A DNA stretch of 64,000 bases from contig NZ_QOHJ01000004.1 in the NCBI RefSeq assembly GCF_003319185.1, positions 186,001-250,000 on the forward strand, read 5' to 3'. The translations under genes and the position numbers were made by a program. This document shows positions 36,143-46,154 of this stretch, piece after piece. Within the stretch, counting starts at the first letter, position 1. Each line of letters opens with the position of its first letter. Source of the DNA: Blastococcus sp. TF02A-30. Lineage in GTDB: Bacteria; Actinomycetota; Actinomycetes; Mycobacteriales; Geodermatophilaceae. Below the pieces are notes generated by a model that did no database searches, was not told the DNA's origin, and saw nothing but the letters and a program-made list of their open reading frames with translations.

Positions 36143-37141
36143 TCAGCGGTGGAGGACGGCCGCCCCGCCGAACCGGCCGTGCGCGAGGTCGGCCAGCGCG
36201 CGTGGCGCGTCGGCCAGGTCGTACCCGACGGTGGTCGCCCGGACGCCGAGCCGGACCGCCAGCCGCAGGAACTCCTCGCCGTCCCGCCGGGTGTTGGCCG
36301 TGACGCTGCGCAGCCGCCGTTCCTCGAACAGCTCGGCGGCGTAGTCCAGCCCCGGGATCGGCGACAGCCAGATGCCGGCCACGGCCAGCGTGCCGCCGCG
36401 GTCCAGCGCGCGCAGCGCCACGGGCACCAGCTCGCCGGCCGGGGCGAACAGCACGGCCCCGTCCAGCGGCTCCGGCGGAACGTCCTCCGCGCCACCCACC
36501 GAGTCCACGCCCAGGCGGGCGGCCAGCACCCGGTTGTGCTCGCCGCGGGTGAGCACGTGCACGCGCAGGCCCTGGGCGAGGGCCAGCTGGGCGGTGAGGT
36601 GGGCGCTGCCCCCGAAGCCGTAGATCCCGAGCCGCCCGCCGGGCGGCACCTCGGCCAGCCGCAGCGCCCGGTAGCCGATGATGCCGGCGCACAGCAGCGG
36701 CGCGGCCTGCTCGTCGGGGAGGTCGTCGGGCAGCGGGTGGGCGAAGCCCTCGTCGACCAGGCACGCCTCGGCGTAGCCGCCGTCGAGATCCCAGCCGGTG
36801 AACAGCGGAGCGGTGCAGAGGTTCTCCCGCCCCGCCCGGCAGAACCGGCAGGTGCCGTCGGTCCGGCCCAGCCAGGCCACCCCGATCCGGTCACCGAGGG
36901 CAAACCGGGTGGCGCCCGGTCCCAGCGCGTCCACCCGGCCGACCACCTCGTGCCCCGGGACCACCCCGGGGCGCCGGGGCGCCAGGTCGCCCTCCGCGAG
37001 ATGCAGGTCGGTGCGGCACACCCCGCAGCAGCTCACCGCCACGCGCACCTGCCCCGGCCCCGGCTCCGGCAGCGGCCGGTCGACCGCGCGCAGCGGGCCG
37101 TCGTCGACCGGGCCGGGTGCGGCGACGGTCCAGGCCAGCAC
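36143..37141 (-). CDS. Zinc-dependent alcohol dehydrogenase
   Basis: The 332-residue medium-chain dehydrogenase has catalytic-zinc residues in CGVCRTDLH (first Cys about 39) and PGHEVVG, structural-zinc cysteines in CRFCRAGRENLC, and a nucleotide-binding glycine run GIYGFGGSAH. The family oxidises alcohols or reduces aldehydes with NAD(P). The substrate is not evident. The gene lies 21 bp downstream of a universal stress protein gene and is probably on the same transcript, under the strong box pair at 38177-38212. A balance of NADH through alcohol formation would fit hypoxia, as inference. Confidence 0.87.
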   Translation of the reverse strand: MLAWTVAAPGPVDDGPLRAVDRPLPEPGPGQVRVAVSCCGVCRTDLHLAEGDLAPRRPGVVPGHEVVGRVDALGPGATRFALGDRIGVAWLGRTDGTCRFCRAGRENLCTAPLFTGWDLDGGYAEACLVDEGFAHPLPDDLPDEQAAPLLCAGIIGYRALRLAEVPPGGRLGIYGFGGSAHLTAQLALAQGLRVHVLTRGEHNRVLAARLGVDSVGGAEDVPPEPLDGAVLFAPAGELVPVALRALDRGGTLAVAGIWLSPIPGLDYAAELFEERRLRSVTANTRRDGEEFLRLAVRLGVRATTVGYDLADAPRALADLAHGRFGGAAVLHR

Positions 37142-37162
37142 CCCCGGCTCCGGACGGGGCGC

Positions 37163-38113
37163 TCAGGCCTGGCCGGCGGTGGCGGCGCGGAGCGGTTCGG
37201 CCCCCTCCTCGGCCGGCGGGTGCACCACCATGACCGGGCACTCGGCGTGGACGACCGCCCGCAGCGCCACCGAGCCGAGCAGCATCCCGGCCAGGGAGCT
37301 GCGGCTGCGGCTGCCGACCACCAGCAGGTCGGCGTGCTCCGCGGCCCGCACGAGGACGTCGTCGGCCGGACCCACGTCGGCCCGCACGCGGACCTCGACG
37401 TCCGGCGAGGCGCCGAGCACCTCCTGCACGGCCTGCTCCGCGCTGCGGCGACCGTCCTCCAGGAGCTCGGACACCGTCGGGCCGGTGACCACCGTCAGGT
37501 CCGACCAGGTGTCGACCGGCACGCGGGCGACCACCACCTCCAGGGGACCGCCGCGCCGCCGGGCCTCCTCGGCGGCCCGCTGCAGCGCCGCCCGGCCGGC
37601 GGCGGAGTCGTCGAACCCGACGACGACGCGGCCGTCACCCGGGCCCGTTCCGGGACGGACCACCACGACCGGGCACGGCGCGTGCGCCGAGCACTGCAGG
37701 GCGACCGAGCCGAGCAGGGTGCTGCGCACCCCGCCGCGCCCGCGGCTGCCCAGCACGAGCAGGGCCGCGCCCTTCGACAACTGCACCAGGTGCTCGGCCG
37801 GGGTGCCGGCCGCCACCGTGATCCGGACCGGCACGTCCGCCGCCACGGCGGCGCCGGTGACCTCCGCGGAGCTCAGCACCTCGTCGACGAACGCCCGGGT
37901 CCGGTTCTCGGTGTCCTCGCGGATCTGCGTCATGTGCCGGGGGTCGAGCAGGTAGGCATCGGCCCAGTAGAAGTCGACCGGGAAGGTGGCGACCACCTCG
38001 AGCGACGCGGACCTGCGCGCCGCCTCCAGGACCGCCCAGACCAGAGCGGCGCGGGAGTGCGGGGATCCGTCGACTCCGACCACCATCCGCGTGGTCGTCC
38101 CTGTGGCGGTCAT
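37163..38113 (-). CDS. Universal stress protein, two tandem Usp domains
   Basis: The 316-residue protein has two Usp domains in tandem. Each ends with the ATP-binding motif G-x2-G-x9-G(S/T): GSRGRGGVRSTLLGSVAL in the first and GSRSRSSLAGMLLGSVAL in the second. The first domain opens with VVGVDGSPHSRAAL. Tandem Usp proteins such as mycobacterial Rv2623 bind ATP and slow growth under low oxygen, and several belong to the DosR regulon. The ATG is preceded by GAGGAG with a short spacer. A strong box pair starts 64 bp upstream. Confidence 0.92.
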   Translation of the reverse strand: MTATGTTTRMVVGVDGSPHSRAALVWAVLEAARRSASLEVVATFPVDFYWADAYLLDPRHMTQIREDTENRTRAFVDEVLSSAEVTGAAVAADVPVRITVAAGTPAEHLVQLSKGAALLVLGSRGRGGVRSTLLGSVALQCSAHAPCPVVVVRPGTGPGDGRVVVGFDDSAAGRAALQRAAEEARRRGGPLEVVVARVPVDTWSDLTVVTGPTVSELLEDGRRSAEQAVQEVLGASPDVEVRVRADVGPADDVLVRAAEHADLLVVGSRSRSSLAGMLLGSVALRAVVHAECPVMVVHPPAEEGAEPLRAATAGQA

Positions 38114-38176
38114 GCTGGGCTCCTCGGCTCGGGGTGCGGTCAGCCAGACCCTCCCGTCGGGCAGCCCGCCGCGCCG

Positions 38177-38212
38177 TGGCCCGACGTCCCCGTGTGCCGG
38201 GACGTTCGTCCC
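38177..38212. promoter_or_regulatory. Strong DosR-type box pair, divergent
   Basis: TGGCC CGAC GTCCC at 38177-38190 and GGGAC GTTC GTCCC at 38199-38212, starts 22 bp apart. The second is a perfect inverted repeat. The pair serves the Usp/alcohol dehydrogenase unit (minus) and the CrtA-like gene (plus). Confidence 0.7.
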
Positions 38213-38254
38213 CGTGGACTGGTACCGCGGCCCGCTGGGGGCCACCCTGGCCCG

Positions 38255-38965
38255 GTGCCCGCACCGGTCGTCGTCCTGCAGCTGTGGGGGGTGCCGCTGC
38301 GGGCCCTCCCCCGCGCGGTCGCGCACGTGGCCGCCGACCGGCTGGCGCTGCGCGCCGTGCCGGGGCTCCGGTTCAGCCGGTCCCTGGGTACGGGCGCCGG
38401 CCGCAGCTTCGGACCCGGCGACGCCGACCTGCGGCGGTGGGCGCTGCTGACCGTCTGGGCGGACGAGACCGCCGCCGCAGCGTTCGACTCCGGTCCGCTG
38501 GTCGCGCGGTGGCGGCGGTTCGCGGACGAGGAGTGGACCGCCCGGCTGCGGCCGCTGGCCGTCCGCGGCCGGTGGGGAGGGCGCGAGCCGTTCGGCCGGC
38601 CCGTCCCCGGACCGCACACCGGCCCGGTGGCGGCGCTCACCCGCGCCCGGCTGGCGCCGGATGGCGCCCTGCGCTTCTGGCGTGCAGTGCCGCCGGTGGC
38701 CGCCGACCTGCACCGCGCACCGGGGCTGCTGCTCGGCCTGGGGATCGGCGAGGCACCCCTGGGCTGGCAGGGCACCTTCACCCTGTGGCGGGACCAGGAC
38801 GCGCTCACCGGTTTCGCGTACGGCCGGGCGGCGCACGCCGCGGTGGTCGCGCGGACCGGGCACGAGCGGTGGTACGCCGAGGAGCTGTTCGCCCGGTTCG
38901 CCGTCGAGGCCGCCCGCGGCACGGTCCGGGGCGCGGATCCGCTGGCGGCCCCGGCGGGGAGGTGA
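38255..38965 (+). CDS. CrtA (spheroidene monooxygenase)-like protein
   Basis: The 236-residue protein has the two-part organisation of the CrtA-like family: an N-terminal VVVLQLWGVP strand, PGLRFSRSLGTGAGRSFGPG, then WALLTVWADETAAAAF and a second similar half (FRFWRAV-type strands, GEAPLGWQGTFTLW). CrtA in purple bacteria oxygenates carotenoids. Homologues in actinobacteria are mostly uncharacterised. No other carotenoid gene is visible nearby, so carotenoid oxidation is only one possibility. The GTG start at 38255 has a weak ribosome site, and the strong box pair ends 43 bp upstream. Confidence 0.7.
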   Translation: MPAPVVVLQLWGVPLRALPRAVAHVAADRLALRAVPGLRFSRSLGTGAGRSFGPGDADLRRWALLTVWADETAAAAFDSGPLVARWRRFADEEWTARLRPLAVRGRWGGREPFGRPVPGPHTGPVAALTRARLAPDGALRFWRAVPPVAADLHRAPGLLLGLGIGEAPLGWQGTFTLWRDQDALTGFAYGRAAHAAVVARTGHERWYAEELFARFAVEAARGTVRGADPLAAPAGR

Positions 38966-38971
38966 GCGGGC

Positions 38972-39424
38972 TCAGCGCCCGGGCGCGCTGTCCTCGGCTG
39001 CCTCCGGCGTCCTCACCTGCCGCTGGATGTCGAGGACGATCGCCCGCACCTCCTTGATCAGCTCGTCGCTCTCGAGGTTGGTGGCGTAGTCGTGCGCGGC
39101 GAGGTCGGCGGTGATCTGGTCGGCCCGCTTGGCGGCGATCAGCAGGATCGCCCCCTGCAGCGCCGCGACGCAGCTCAGCACCAGGTTGAGCAGGATGAAG
39201 GGGTAGGGGTCGAAGCCGGTGTCCCGGTTCCCCACCATCCAGCCGGCCAGGAACACCAGCGACACGAGCACGAAGGCCCACGACCCCATGCCGTTGCGCA
39301 GCGCGTCCGCCGCCCGCTCCCCCCTGGTCAGCTGGCTCCCGGAGCGCAGCGCCGGGTGGCGGCGGCGGATCCGGGGGGTCCGGTGGTCCGGATCGCGCGT
39401 GAACATGCCGGGACGGGTCGTCAT
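38972..39424 (-). CDS. DUF1003 family membrane protein
   Basis: The 150-residue protein has two membrane helices (WAFVLVSLVFLAGWMVGN, LLNLVLSCVAALQGAILL) and the DUF1003 tail (KRADQITADLAAHDYATNLESD). DUF1003 proteins are common near stress genes; their function is unknown, though some are linked to cyclophilin-like or transport functions. The ATG overlaps the stop of the upstream tandem Usp gene (ATGA), so both come from one transcript under the boxes at 40484-40518. Confidence 0.85.
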   Translation of the reverse strand: MTTRPGMFTRDPDHRTPRIRRRHPALRSGSQLTRGERAADALRNGMGSWAFVLVSLVFLAGWMVGNRDTGFDPYPFILLNLVLSCVAALQGAILLIAAKRADQITADLAAHDYATNLESDELIKEVRAIVLDIQRQVRTPEAAEDSAPGR

Positions 39425-40410
39425 GCCCGGACGGTAGGTCGTCCCTCGCCCACCGGGTGCACGACCAGCACGTCCCCGTGCGCGTGCATCGCGCAGTGCA
39501 GGGCCACCGAGCCCAGCAGCAGGCCGCGCACCGTGCCCCGGCCCCGGCTGCCGACGACGAGCAGCCGGGCGGTCCGGCTGCGCTCGACGAGCACCTCCCG
39601 CGACGCGCCGTCCACGACGGAGACGTCGATCCGCGGCACGGCGGCACCGGCCGCCTCGCGATCGGCGACCGCCACCGCCACGGCGGCCCGGGTGCGCTCC
39701 TCGAGGTCGGCGCGGATCGCCTCCTCCGACGGCGCGGCGTCGCGCTCCAGGTCCGTCCAGTAGTCCACCACGGAGTAGACCGCGACCACCTCCACGTCCG
39801 TGCCGGCCCGGGTGGCCTCCTCGAGCGCGGCGCTCAGCGCCGCCCGCGCGCCGTCGGAGCCGTCGAAACCCACCACCACGGGGCCGTCCGGCCGCTCCCC
39901 CGCCTCCGGGTGGACGACGAGCACCGGGCAGCCGGCGTGCGTGGCGCAGTGCAGCCCGACCGACCCGAGCAGCACGCTGCGCACCCCGCCCCGCCCCCGG
40001 CTGCCCACGACCAGCAGGTCCGCGCCGGCGGACGCGTCCAGGAGCACCTGGGCAGCGGGCCCCGGGGCCACGACGACGCGCACCTCGACGTCGCGGATCC
40101 CCGGGACGCCGGCGAGCGCCGGGTCGGACAGCACCTCCTGCACCAGCGACCGGGCCCGGGCGTCGACGTCCTCCCGGATCGCCGCGACGTCGGGCACGAC
40201 CAGCGGGGCGCCGGCCCCGGCGTAGAAGCCGCCGACGACGAAGGCGGACACCACGTCGAGGCCCGCGCGACGACCGGCCGCGGCCACCAGCGCGTGCGCC
40301 AGCGCGGCCCGGGATTCCGGGGACCCGTCGACCCCCACCGTCACCCACGGACCGCGCCGTCCCTCGGCCGCCCTGCCCCCGGCCGCACCGGGCTGTTCCG
40401 GACCGCTCAC
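39421..40410 (-). CDS. Universal stress protein, two tandem Usp domains
   Basis: The 329-residue tandem Usp protein carries ATP motifs GSRGRGGVRSVLLGSVGL in domain 1 and GSRGRGTVRGLLLGSVAL in domain 2. Starts are VTVGVDGSPES and VVVGFDGSDGA. The GTG at 40410 is preceded by GGAGGAGGG with a suitable spacer; the frame is open further upstream but without similarity. It forms a two-gene unit with the DUF1003 gene. The perfect DosR-type box at 40505-40518 with its partner at 40484 is about 74 bp upstream. Confidence 0.9.
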   Translation of the reverse strand: MSGPEQPGAAGGRAAEGRRGPWVTVGVDGSPESRAALAHALVAAAGRRAGLDVVSAFVVGGFYAGAGAPLVVPDVAAIREDVDARARSLVQEVLSDPALAGVPGIRDVEVRVVVAPGPAAQVLLDASAGADLLVVGSRGRGGVRSVLLGSVGLHCATHAGCPVLVVHPEAGERPDGPVVVGFDGSDGARAALSAALEEATRAGTDVEVVAVYSVVDYWTDLERDAAPSEEAIRADLEERTRAAVAVAVADREAAGAAVPRIDVSVVDGASREVLVERSRTARLLVVGSRGRGTVRGLLLGSVALHCAMHAHGDVLVVHPVGEGRPTVRA

Positions 40411-40483
40411 CTGGACCCTCCTCCTGCCGGCCCGACGACCGGGCGCGCGCCCCACCCTCGGTCCCGGGCGGCCGGCGGGCGCC

Positions 40484-40518
40484 GGGCACTCGGTCCGACG
40501 ATCCGGGACCAACGTCCC
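40484..40518. promoter_or_regulatory. Strong DosR-type box pair, divergent
   Basis: GGGAC CAAC GTCCC at 40505-40518, both halves intact, with GGGCA CTCG GTCCG starting 21 bp earlier at 40484. The pair lies between the Usp/DUF1003 unit (minus) and the CBS/Usp/flavodoxin operon (plus). Confidence 0.75.
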
Positions 40519-40607
40519 GGCCGGCGCCGCCCGCCCGGCCCTGGGACGCCTCCTCCGTCGTCCTTAGCGTCGGGCCCGGTCCTCGTCCCCCACCCCCGGA
40601 GCGCACC

Positions 40608-41252
40608 GTGCGAGCACGCGACGTCATGACGCGGAACGTCGTCACGGTGGGGCCGCGCACCTCCGCCAAGCACGCCGCGGAGCTGATGGCGGAGCACGGG
40701 TTCGCCGCCCTGCCGGTCCTGGACGACGACGGCCAGCTCGTCGGCATCGTGGCCGAGGCCGACGTCCTCCGGGACCGGATCCCCCCGGACCCGAGGCTGC
40801 ACCTGCGCCGCGACGCCGACGCGGAGGTCGTCGGCCTCCTGGTGCGCGGCGTGATGACCGACGCGGTGCGCACCGTGGACGCCGGCACGGACGTCGCCGA
40901 CGTCGCCCGCCTGTTCGTCGACGAGCGGCTGCGCAGCGTGCCGGTCCTCGAGCACGACCGGCTCGTCGGCATCGTCAGCCGCCGCGACCTGCTGCGCTCC
41001 GTGGCCCGCCCCGACGACGCCGTCCGGCACGACCTGCTGCAGCTCGTCGAGGGCTACACCGGCGACCTCGGAGCGTGGGCGGTGGACGTCGTCGAGGGCA
41101 TCGCCACCGTGCGCCGGACCCGGGGGGCGCCCCAGGTGTCGCGCCAGGTCGAGGAGGGCGCGCTGACCTCGCTCGCGCGGACCGTGCCCGGCGTCGTCGG
41201 CGTCCGGGTCCTCACCGGGCCCGACCACACCGCCGGCACCAGCTCCTCGTGA
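40608..41252 (+). CDS. CBS-pair and BON domain protein
   Basis: The 214-residue protein has two CBS motifs (VRARDVMTRNVVTV then PVLDDDGQLVGIVAEADVLR; VRGVMTDAVRTV then VPVLEHDRLVGIVSRRDLLR). A C-terminal BON domain follows (LGAWAVDVVEGIATVRR, VPGVVGVRV). CBS pairs bind adenine nucleotides and sense energy charge; BON domains often bind membranes or ligands. Mycobacterial Hrp1 (Rv2626c) is a DosR-regulated two-CBS protein, though it lacks BON. The GTG is preceded by GGAG. It begins a three-gene operon with a Usp and a flavodoxin-like gene. Confidence 0.88.
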   Translation: MRARDVMTRNVVTVGPRTSAKHAAELMAEHGFAALPVLDDDGQLVGIVAEADVLRDRIPPDPRLHLRRDADAEVVGLLVRGVMTDAVRTVDAGTDVADVARLFVDERLRSVPVLEHDRLVGIVSRRDLLRSVARPDDAVRHDLLQLVEGYTGDLGAWAVDVVEGIATVRRTRGAPQVSRQVEEGALTSLARTVPGVVGVRVLTGPDHTAGTSSS

Positions 41253-41287
41253 CCCCGCCCGCCCCCGCCCCGATCCGGAGAGCCGCC

Positions 41288-42175
41288 ATGACCGACCTCC
41301 CCCCGCACCGCCCCGTCGTCGTCGGGGTGGACGCCTCGGATGCAGCCCTGCGGGCGGTGCGGTTCGCCGCCGACGAGGCGATCCGCCGCGCGGTGCCCCT
41401 GCACGTCGTGCACGCCACCAGCTGGCCCTTCGGCGGGCTCGCCTCGCCCCCACCGGAGGAGGAGATGGCCGAGCTGGTGCGGTCCGCGGCCGAGCAGGTG
41501 ATCCGCACCGCCGTCGAGGCGGCGACCGCCGGTGGCTCGCTGGAGGTGACCGCCTCCGTGCTCGACGGCGCGCCCGTCCCGGTGCTGCAGGAGGCCTCGG
41601 CGGACGCGTCGCTGCTCGTCGTGGGCAGCCGGGGGGCCGGCGGGGTCGCCGGGCTGCTGGTGGGCTCCACGGCCACCGGCGTCGTGCACCACGCGCAGTG
41701 CCCGGTGGTGGTGCTCCCCGACCCCACCGCCGCCGCCGTGCAGGGGCGGAGGTCCGTGGTCGTCGGGGTCGAGGGCCGGCCCGGCGAGGAGGACCTGCTG
41801 GCGTTCGCCTTCGACGAGGCCGTCCTGCGGGGCACCGACCTGGTCGCCGTGCACGCGTGGCGGGAGGTCGCCGGAGAGGTCGCCGACCCCGCCCTGAGCC
41901 CGCTGGTGGACTGGGCCGGGGTGCTCTCCGACGAGCAGCGGGCCCTGTCCGAGGCCCTGGCGGGCTGGCGGGAGAAGGCGCCCGACGTCGTCGTCCGCGA
42001 GGTCGTCGTGCGGGACCGGCCGGTGCGGCCGCTGCTGGGCGTGGGCCTCACCGCCGAGCTCCTGGTGGTCGGCCACCGGGGACGGCACTGGCTCAGCCCG
42101 ACGACGCACGCGGTGCTGCACCGCGCTCCCTGCCCGCTGGCGATCGTGCCCCTCCGCCCCGCGGGCGCCCGGTGA
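41288..42175 (+). CDS. Universal stress protein, two tandem Usp domains
   Basis: In this 295-residue protein the first domain (VVVGVDASDAALRAV) ends in an intact nucleotide motif, GSRGAGGVAGLLVGSTA. The second domain (SVVVGVEGRPGEEDL) ends in GHRGRHWLSPTTHAVLH, where the loop has lost the usual small residues, so only one site may bind ATP. The ATG starts 35 bp after the CBS-BON gene and the stop overlaps the flavodoxin start (GTGA). Confidence 0.9.
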   Translation: MTDLPPHRPVVVGVDASDAALRAVRFAADEAIRRAVPLHVVHATSWPFGGLASPPPEEEMAELVRSAAEQVIRTAVEAATAGGSLEVTASVLDGAPVPVLQEASADASLLVVGSRGAGGVAGLLVGSTATGVVHHAQCPVVVLPDPTAAAVQGRRSVVVGVEGRPGEEDLLAFAFDEAVLRGTDLVAVHAWREVAGEVADPALSPLVDWAGVLSDEQRALSEALAGWREKAPDVVVREVVVRDRPVRPLLGVGLTAELLVVGHRGRHWLSPTTHAVLHRAPCPLAIVPLRPAGAR

Positions 42176-42693
42176 GCGAGCGGCCGGTGCGGGTGCTGGT
42201 CACCGTCGCCAGCCGGCACGGGGCGACGGCGGAGATCGGCGCCGAGATCGCCCGCTGCCTCGACGGGTCCGGTGCCGCGGCCGTCGCGATCCCGGTCGAG
42301 CAGCGTCCCGACCCCACTGCCTTCGACGCCGTGATCATCGGCAGCGCGGTGTACGCCGGCCGCTGGCTCGAGCCGGCCCGCGAGTACGCCGCGGCGCACG
42401 CCGGCCTCCTGCGGACCCGCCCGGTGTGGCTGTTCAGCAGCGGACCCATCGGCGCGGCCCCGTTCCCGCCGGACGAGCCGCACGACATCGCGCCGCTGGC
42501 CGCGCTCACCGGTGCGGACGGGCACACGGTGTTCCCCGGCCGGCTGGACCCGACGCGGCTGGCCTTCGGCGAGCGGGCGATGGCGACGGCGATGCGGGCT
42601 CCGGTCGGTGACTTCCGCGACTGGGACGCGATCCGGGCGTGGGCCGCCGGGGTGGCCGCCGCGCTCGGGGTCAGGACCGCGACGGCCGGCTGA
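42172..42693 (+). CDS. Flavodoxin-domain protein
   Basis: The 173-residue protein has an FMN phosphate loop SRHGATAEIG near the N-terminus, and the VIIGSAVYAGRWLEPAREY and WLFSSGPIG segments seen in flavodoxin domains of the HemG/protoporphyrinogen-oxidase-like group. It likely carries electrons or acts on quinone-linked redox. The GTG overlaps the upstream Usp stop. A second member of the same group lies at 45466 beside the regulator gene. Confidence 0.85.
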   Translation: MSERPVRVLVTVASRHGATAEIGAEIARCLDGSGAAAVAIPVEQRPDPTAFDAVIIGSAVYAGRWLEPAREYAAAHAGLLRTRPVWLFSSGPIGAAPFPPDEPHDIAPLAALTGADGHTVFPGRLDPTRLAFGERAMATAMRAPVGDFRDWDAIRAWAAGVAAALGVRTATAG

Positions 42694-42716
42694 CCGCCCG
42701 CTCCGCCCGAGGGTGA

Positions 42717-44540
<1,824 letters not shown>

Positions 44541-44570
44541 GGCCCGACCGCTCGCCGCGCGGGCGGCGGG

Positions 44571-45245
44571 TCAGCGCCCGCGGCCGCCCGAAGGGGCGCC
44601 GCGCAGCTCCGCGGCCAGGACCGCGGCCTGGGTGCGGCGCTCCAGGCCGAGCTTGGCCAGCAGGTGGGAGACGTAGTTCTTGATCGTCTTCTCGGCGAGG
44701 AACATCCGCTCGCCGATCTGCCGGTTGGTCAGCCCCTCGCCGATCAGCTCGAGCACGGTCCGCTCCTGGTCGCTGAGCGAGGCCAGCGGGCCGGCCGGCT
44801 CCGCCGCGCGGCGCATGCGCTCGAGGACGGCGGTGGTCGCCGTGGGGTCGAGCAGCGAGCCGCCCGCGGCGACGGTGCGGACCGCGCTGACCAGGTCCTG
44901 CCCCAGGATCTGCTTGAGCAGGTAGCCCGAGGCACCGGCCATGATCGCCTCGAACAGCGCCTCGTCGTCGCTGTAGCTGGTCAGCATGATCACCTTGAGC
45001 TCCGGCATCCTCGAGCGCAGCTCCCGGCAGACGGTCACGCCGTCGCCGTCGGGCAGCCGCACGTCGAGGATCGCCACGTCCGGGCGCAGCGCCGGCACGC
45101 GGGCGAGCGCCTCGGAGGCGTTCTTCGCCTCCCCGGCAACGGTGATCTCGCCGGAGGCCTCCAGCACGTCGGCGACCCCCCGGCGCACGACCTCGTGGTC
45201 GTCGAGGAGGAAGACCGAGATCGGGTTCGACTGCTCGTTGCTCAC
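44571..45245 (-). CDS. devR: DevR/DosR-type NarL-family response regulator
   Basis: The 224-residue regulator opens with [19 protein letters not shown] and has phospho-acceptor Asp61 (ILDVRLPDG). Its C-terminal helix-turn-helix ([20 protein letters not shown]) is nearly identical to the DNA-reading helices of mycobacterial DosR, including Lys-Asn in the recognition helix and the RRTQAA tail. This is the regulator expected to bind the GGGAC-N4-GTCCC boxes seen across the island. GTG 45245 is preferred; ATG 45260 is an alternative that adds five residues. A weak box at 45348 allows autoregulation. The convergent kinase gene ends 30 bp away. Confidence 0.93.
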   Translation of the reverse strand: MSNEQSNPISVFLLDDHEVVRRGVADVLEASGEITVAGEAKNASEALARVPALRPDVAILDVRLPDGDGVTVCRELRSRMPELKVIMLTSYSDDEALFEAIMAGASGYLLKQILGQDLVSAVRTVAAGGSLLDPTATTAVLERMRRAAEPAGPLASLSDQERTVLELIGEGLTNRQIGERMFLAEKTIKNYVSHLLAKLGLERRTQAAVLAAELRGAPSGGRGR

Positions 45246-45347
45246 GTGTCCATCCTGCATGTCCCGGCCCGGATCGGGCACGCGGCGTTCGGGTGCCCGG
45301 CCGGGCGTCCGCGCGCCACGCTAAGGACCGGCCCGGCGCGGCCCGCA

Positions 45348-45361
45348 GAGTCCAAGGTCCT
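45348..45361. promoter_or_regulatory. Weak DosR-like box in the regulator promoter
   Basis: GAGTC CAAG GTCCT, two mismatches in the left half and one in the right. It lies about 100 bp upstream of the devR start and 104 bp before the flavodoxin-like gene. It may allow autoregulation. Confidence 0.35.
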
Positions 45362-45465
45362 GAACGCACCGGGCCTGGTGGGCGGGGCCGGTCACCGGGC
45401 CGGTCCCGGCTCCGGGTGACCCCCGCCCCTGCCGTGCCGGGTGGTCGCGGGGCGATGGTCGCGCC

Positions 45466-46047
45466 ATGGCACAGCACCCGACCGCGGCACGGCACCCGAC
45501 CGCACAGCACCCCACCGCGCTGATCGCCTACGCGACCGCCGCCGGCTCGACCGCCGGGATCGCGGAGCGCATCGCTGCCACCCTCGCCGAGGACGGGGCG
45601 GAGGTGACCTGCCGGGCGGTGACCGATGATCTCGACCCGGCCGGCTTCGACGTGGTCGTCGTCGGCAGCGCGGTGCACAGCATGGCCTGGCTGCCCCCGG
45701 CGCTGGCCTTCCTGCCGAAGGCCGCGGCGAGCGGGGCGCCCGTCTGGTGCTTCAGCGTCGGCGGGCTGGCCTCCCCGGACTCCGGCCGGGTGTCCCGCTA
45801 CCTGGCCGCCGGCGAGCTGCGCCGGATCGAGACCGGCTTCCCGCACGGCTTCACCCCGCGGGAGCACCGGCTCTTCACCGGCGTCGTCGACGTCACGCGC
45901 AGCCCGTTGTGGGGCCGGGTGTTCTACCGGCTCACCGGCGGGTCCAGCGGCGACCACCGCGACTGGGCCGCCGTGGCCGCCTGGGCGCGGCGGATCGCCA
46001 CGGCGATGCACGGGAAGGCGTCCGCGGCCGGCAGCGCGACGGCCTGA
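45466..46047 (+). CDS. Flavodoxin-domain protein
   Basis: The 193-residue protein has the FMN loop YATAAGSTAGIAERIA and the segments VVVGSAVHSMAWLPPALAF and WCFSVGGLASPD. It resembles the protein at 42172 and the HemG-like group. The first 17 residues are a low-complexity HPTA repeat (HPTAARHPTAQHPTA), so the true start may be later, or the repeat is a recent expansion. No strong ribosome site precedes the ATG. It is divergent from devR. Confidence 0.8.
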   Translation: MAQHPTAARHPTAQHPTALIAYATAAGSTAGIAERIAATLAEDGAEVTCRAVTDDLDPAGFDVVVVGSAVHSMAWLPPALAFLPKAAASGAPVWCFSVGGLASPDSGRVSRYLAAGELRRIETGFPHGFTPREHRLFTGVVDVTRSPLWGRVFYRLTGGSSGDHRDWAAVAAWARRIATAMHGKASAAGSATA

Positions 46048-46056
46048 GCCCCGCAC

Positions 46057-46092
46057 GGGCCCTGCGTCCCGGCGGCTCAGGACCTCGGGCAC
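46057..46092. promoter_or_regulatory. DosR-like box pair before the second nitroreductase
   Basis: GGGCC CTGC GTCCC at 46057-46070, with a weaker AGGAC CTCG GGCAC starting 22 bp later at 46079. The nitroreductase GTG at 46155 lies 62 bp beyond the pair. Confidence 0.5.
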
Positions 46093-46154
46093 TCCTGCGG
46101 CCCGTGCCCCCGGGCGCAGGCTCGGCTGGCATCCCGCCGACCCGAGGAGCCGCA

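Noticed and set aside
33293-38965. A plus-strand frame of 1890 codons without a stop
   Set aside because: It runs antisense to several genes with clear protein families and reads as Arg/Pro/Ala-rich nonsense. Only its last 237 codons (from 38255) are a real gene. Long empty frames are expected at this GC content.
44541-44570. Hairpin between devS and devR
   Set aside because: The GC-rich inverted repeat is imperfect with several mismatches; not strong enough to call a terminator.
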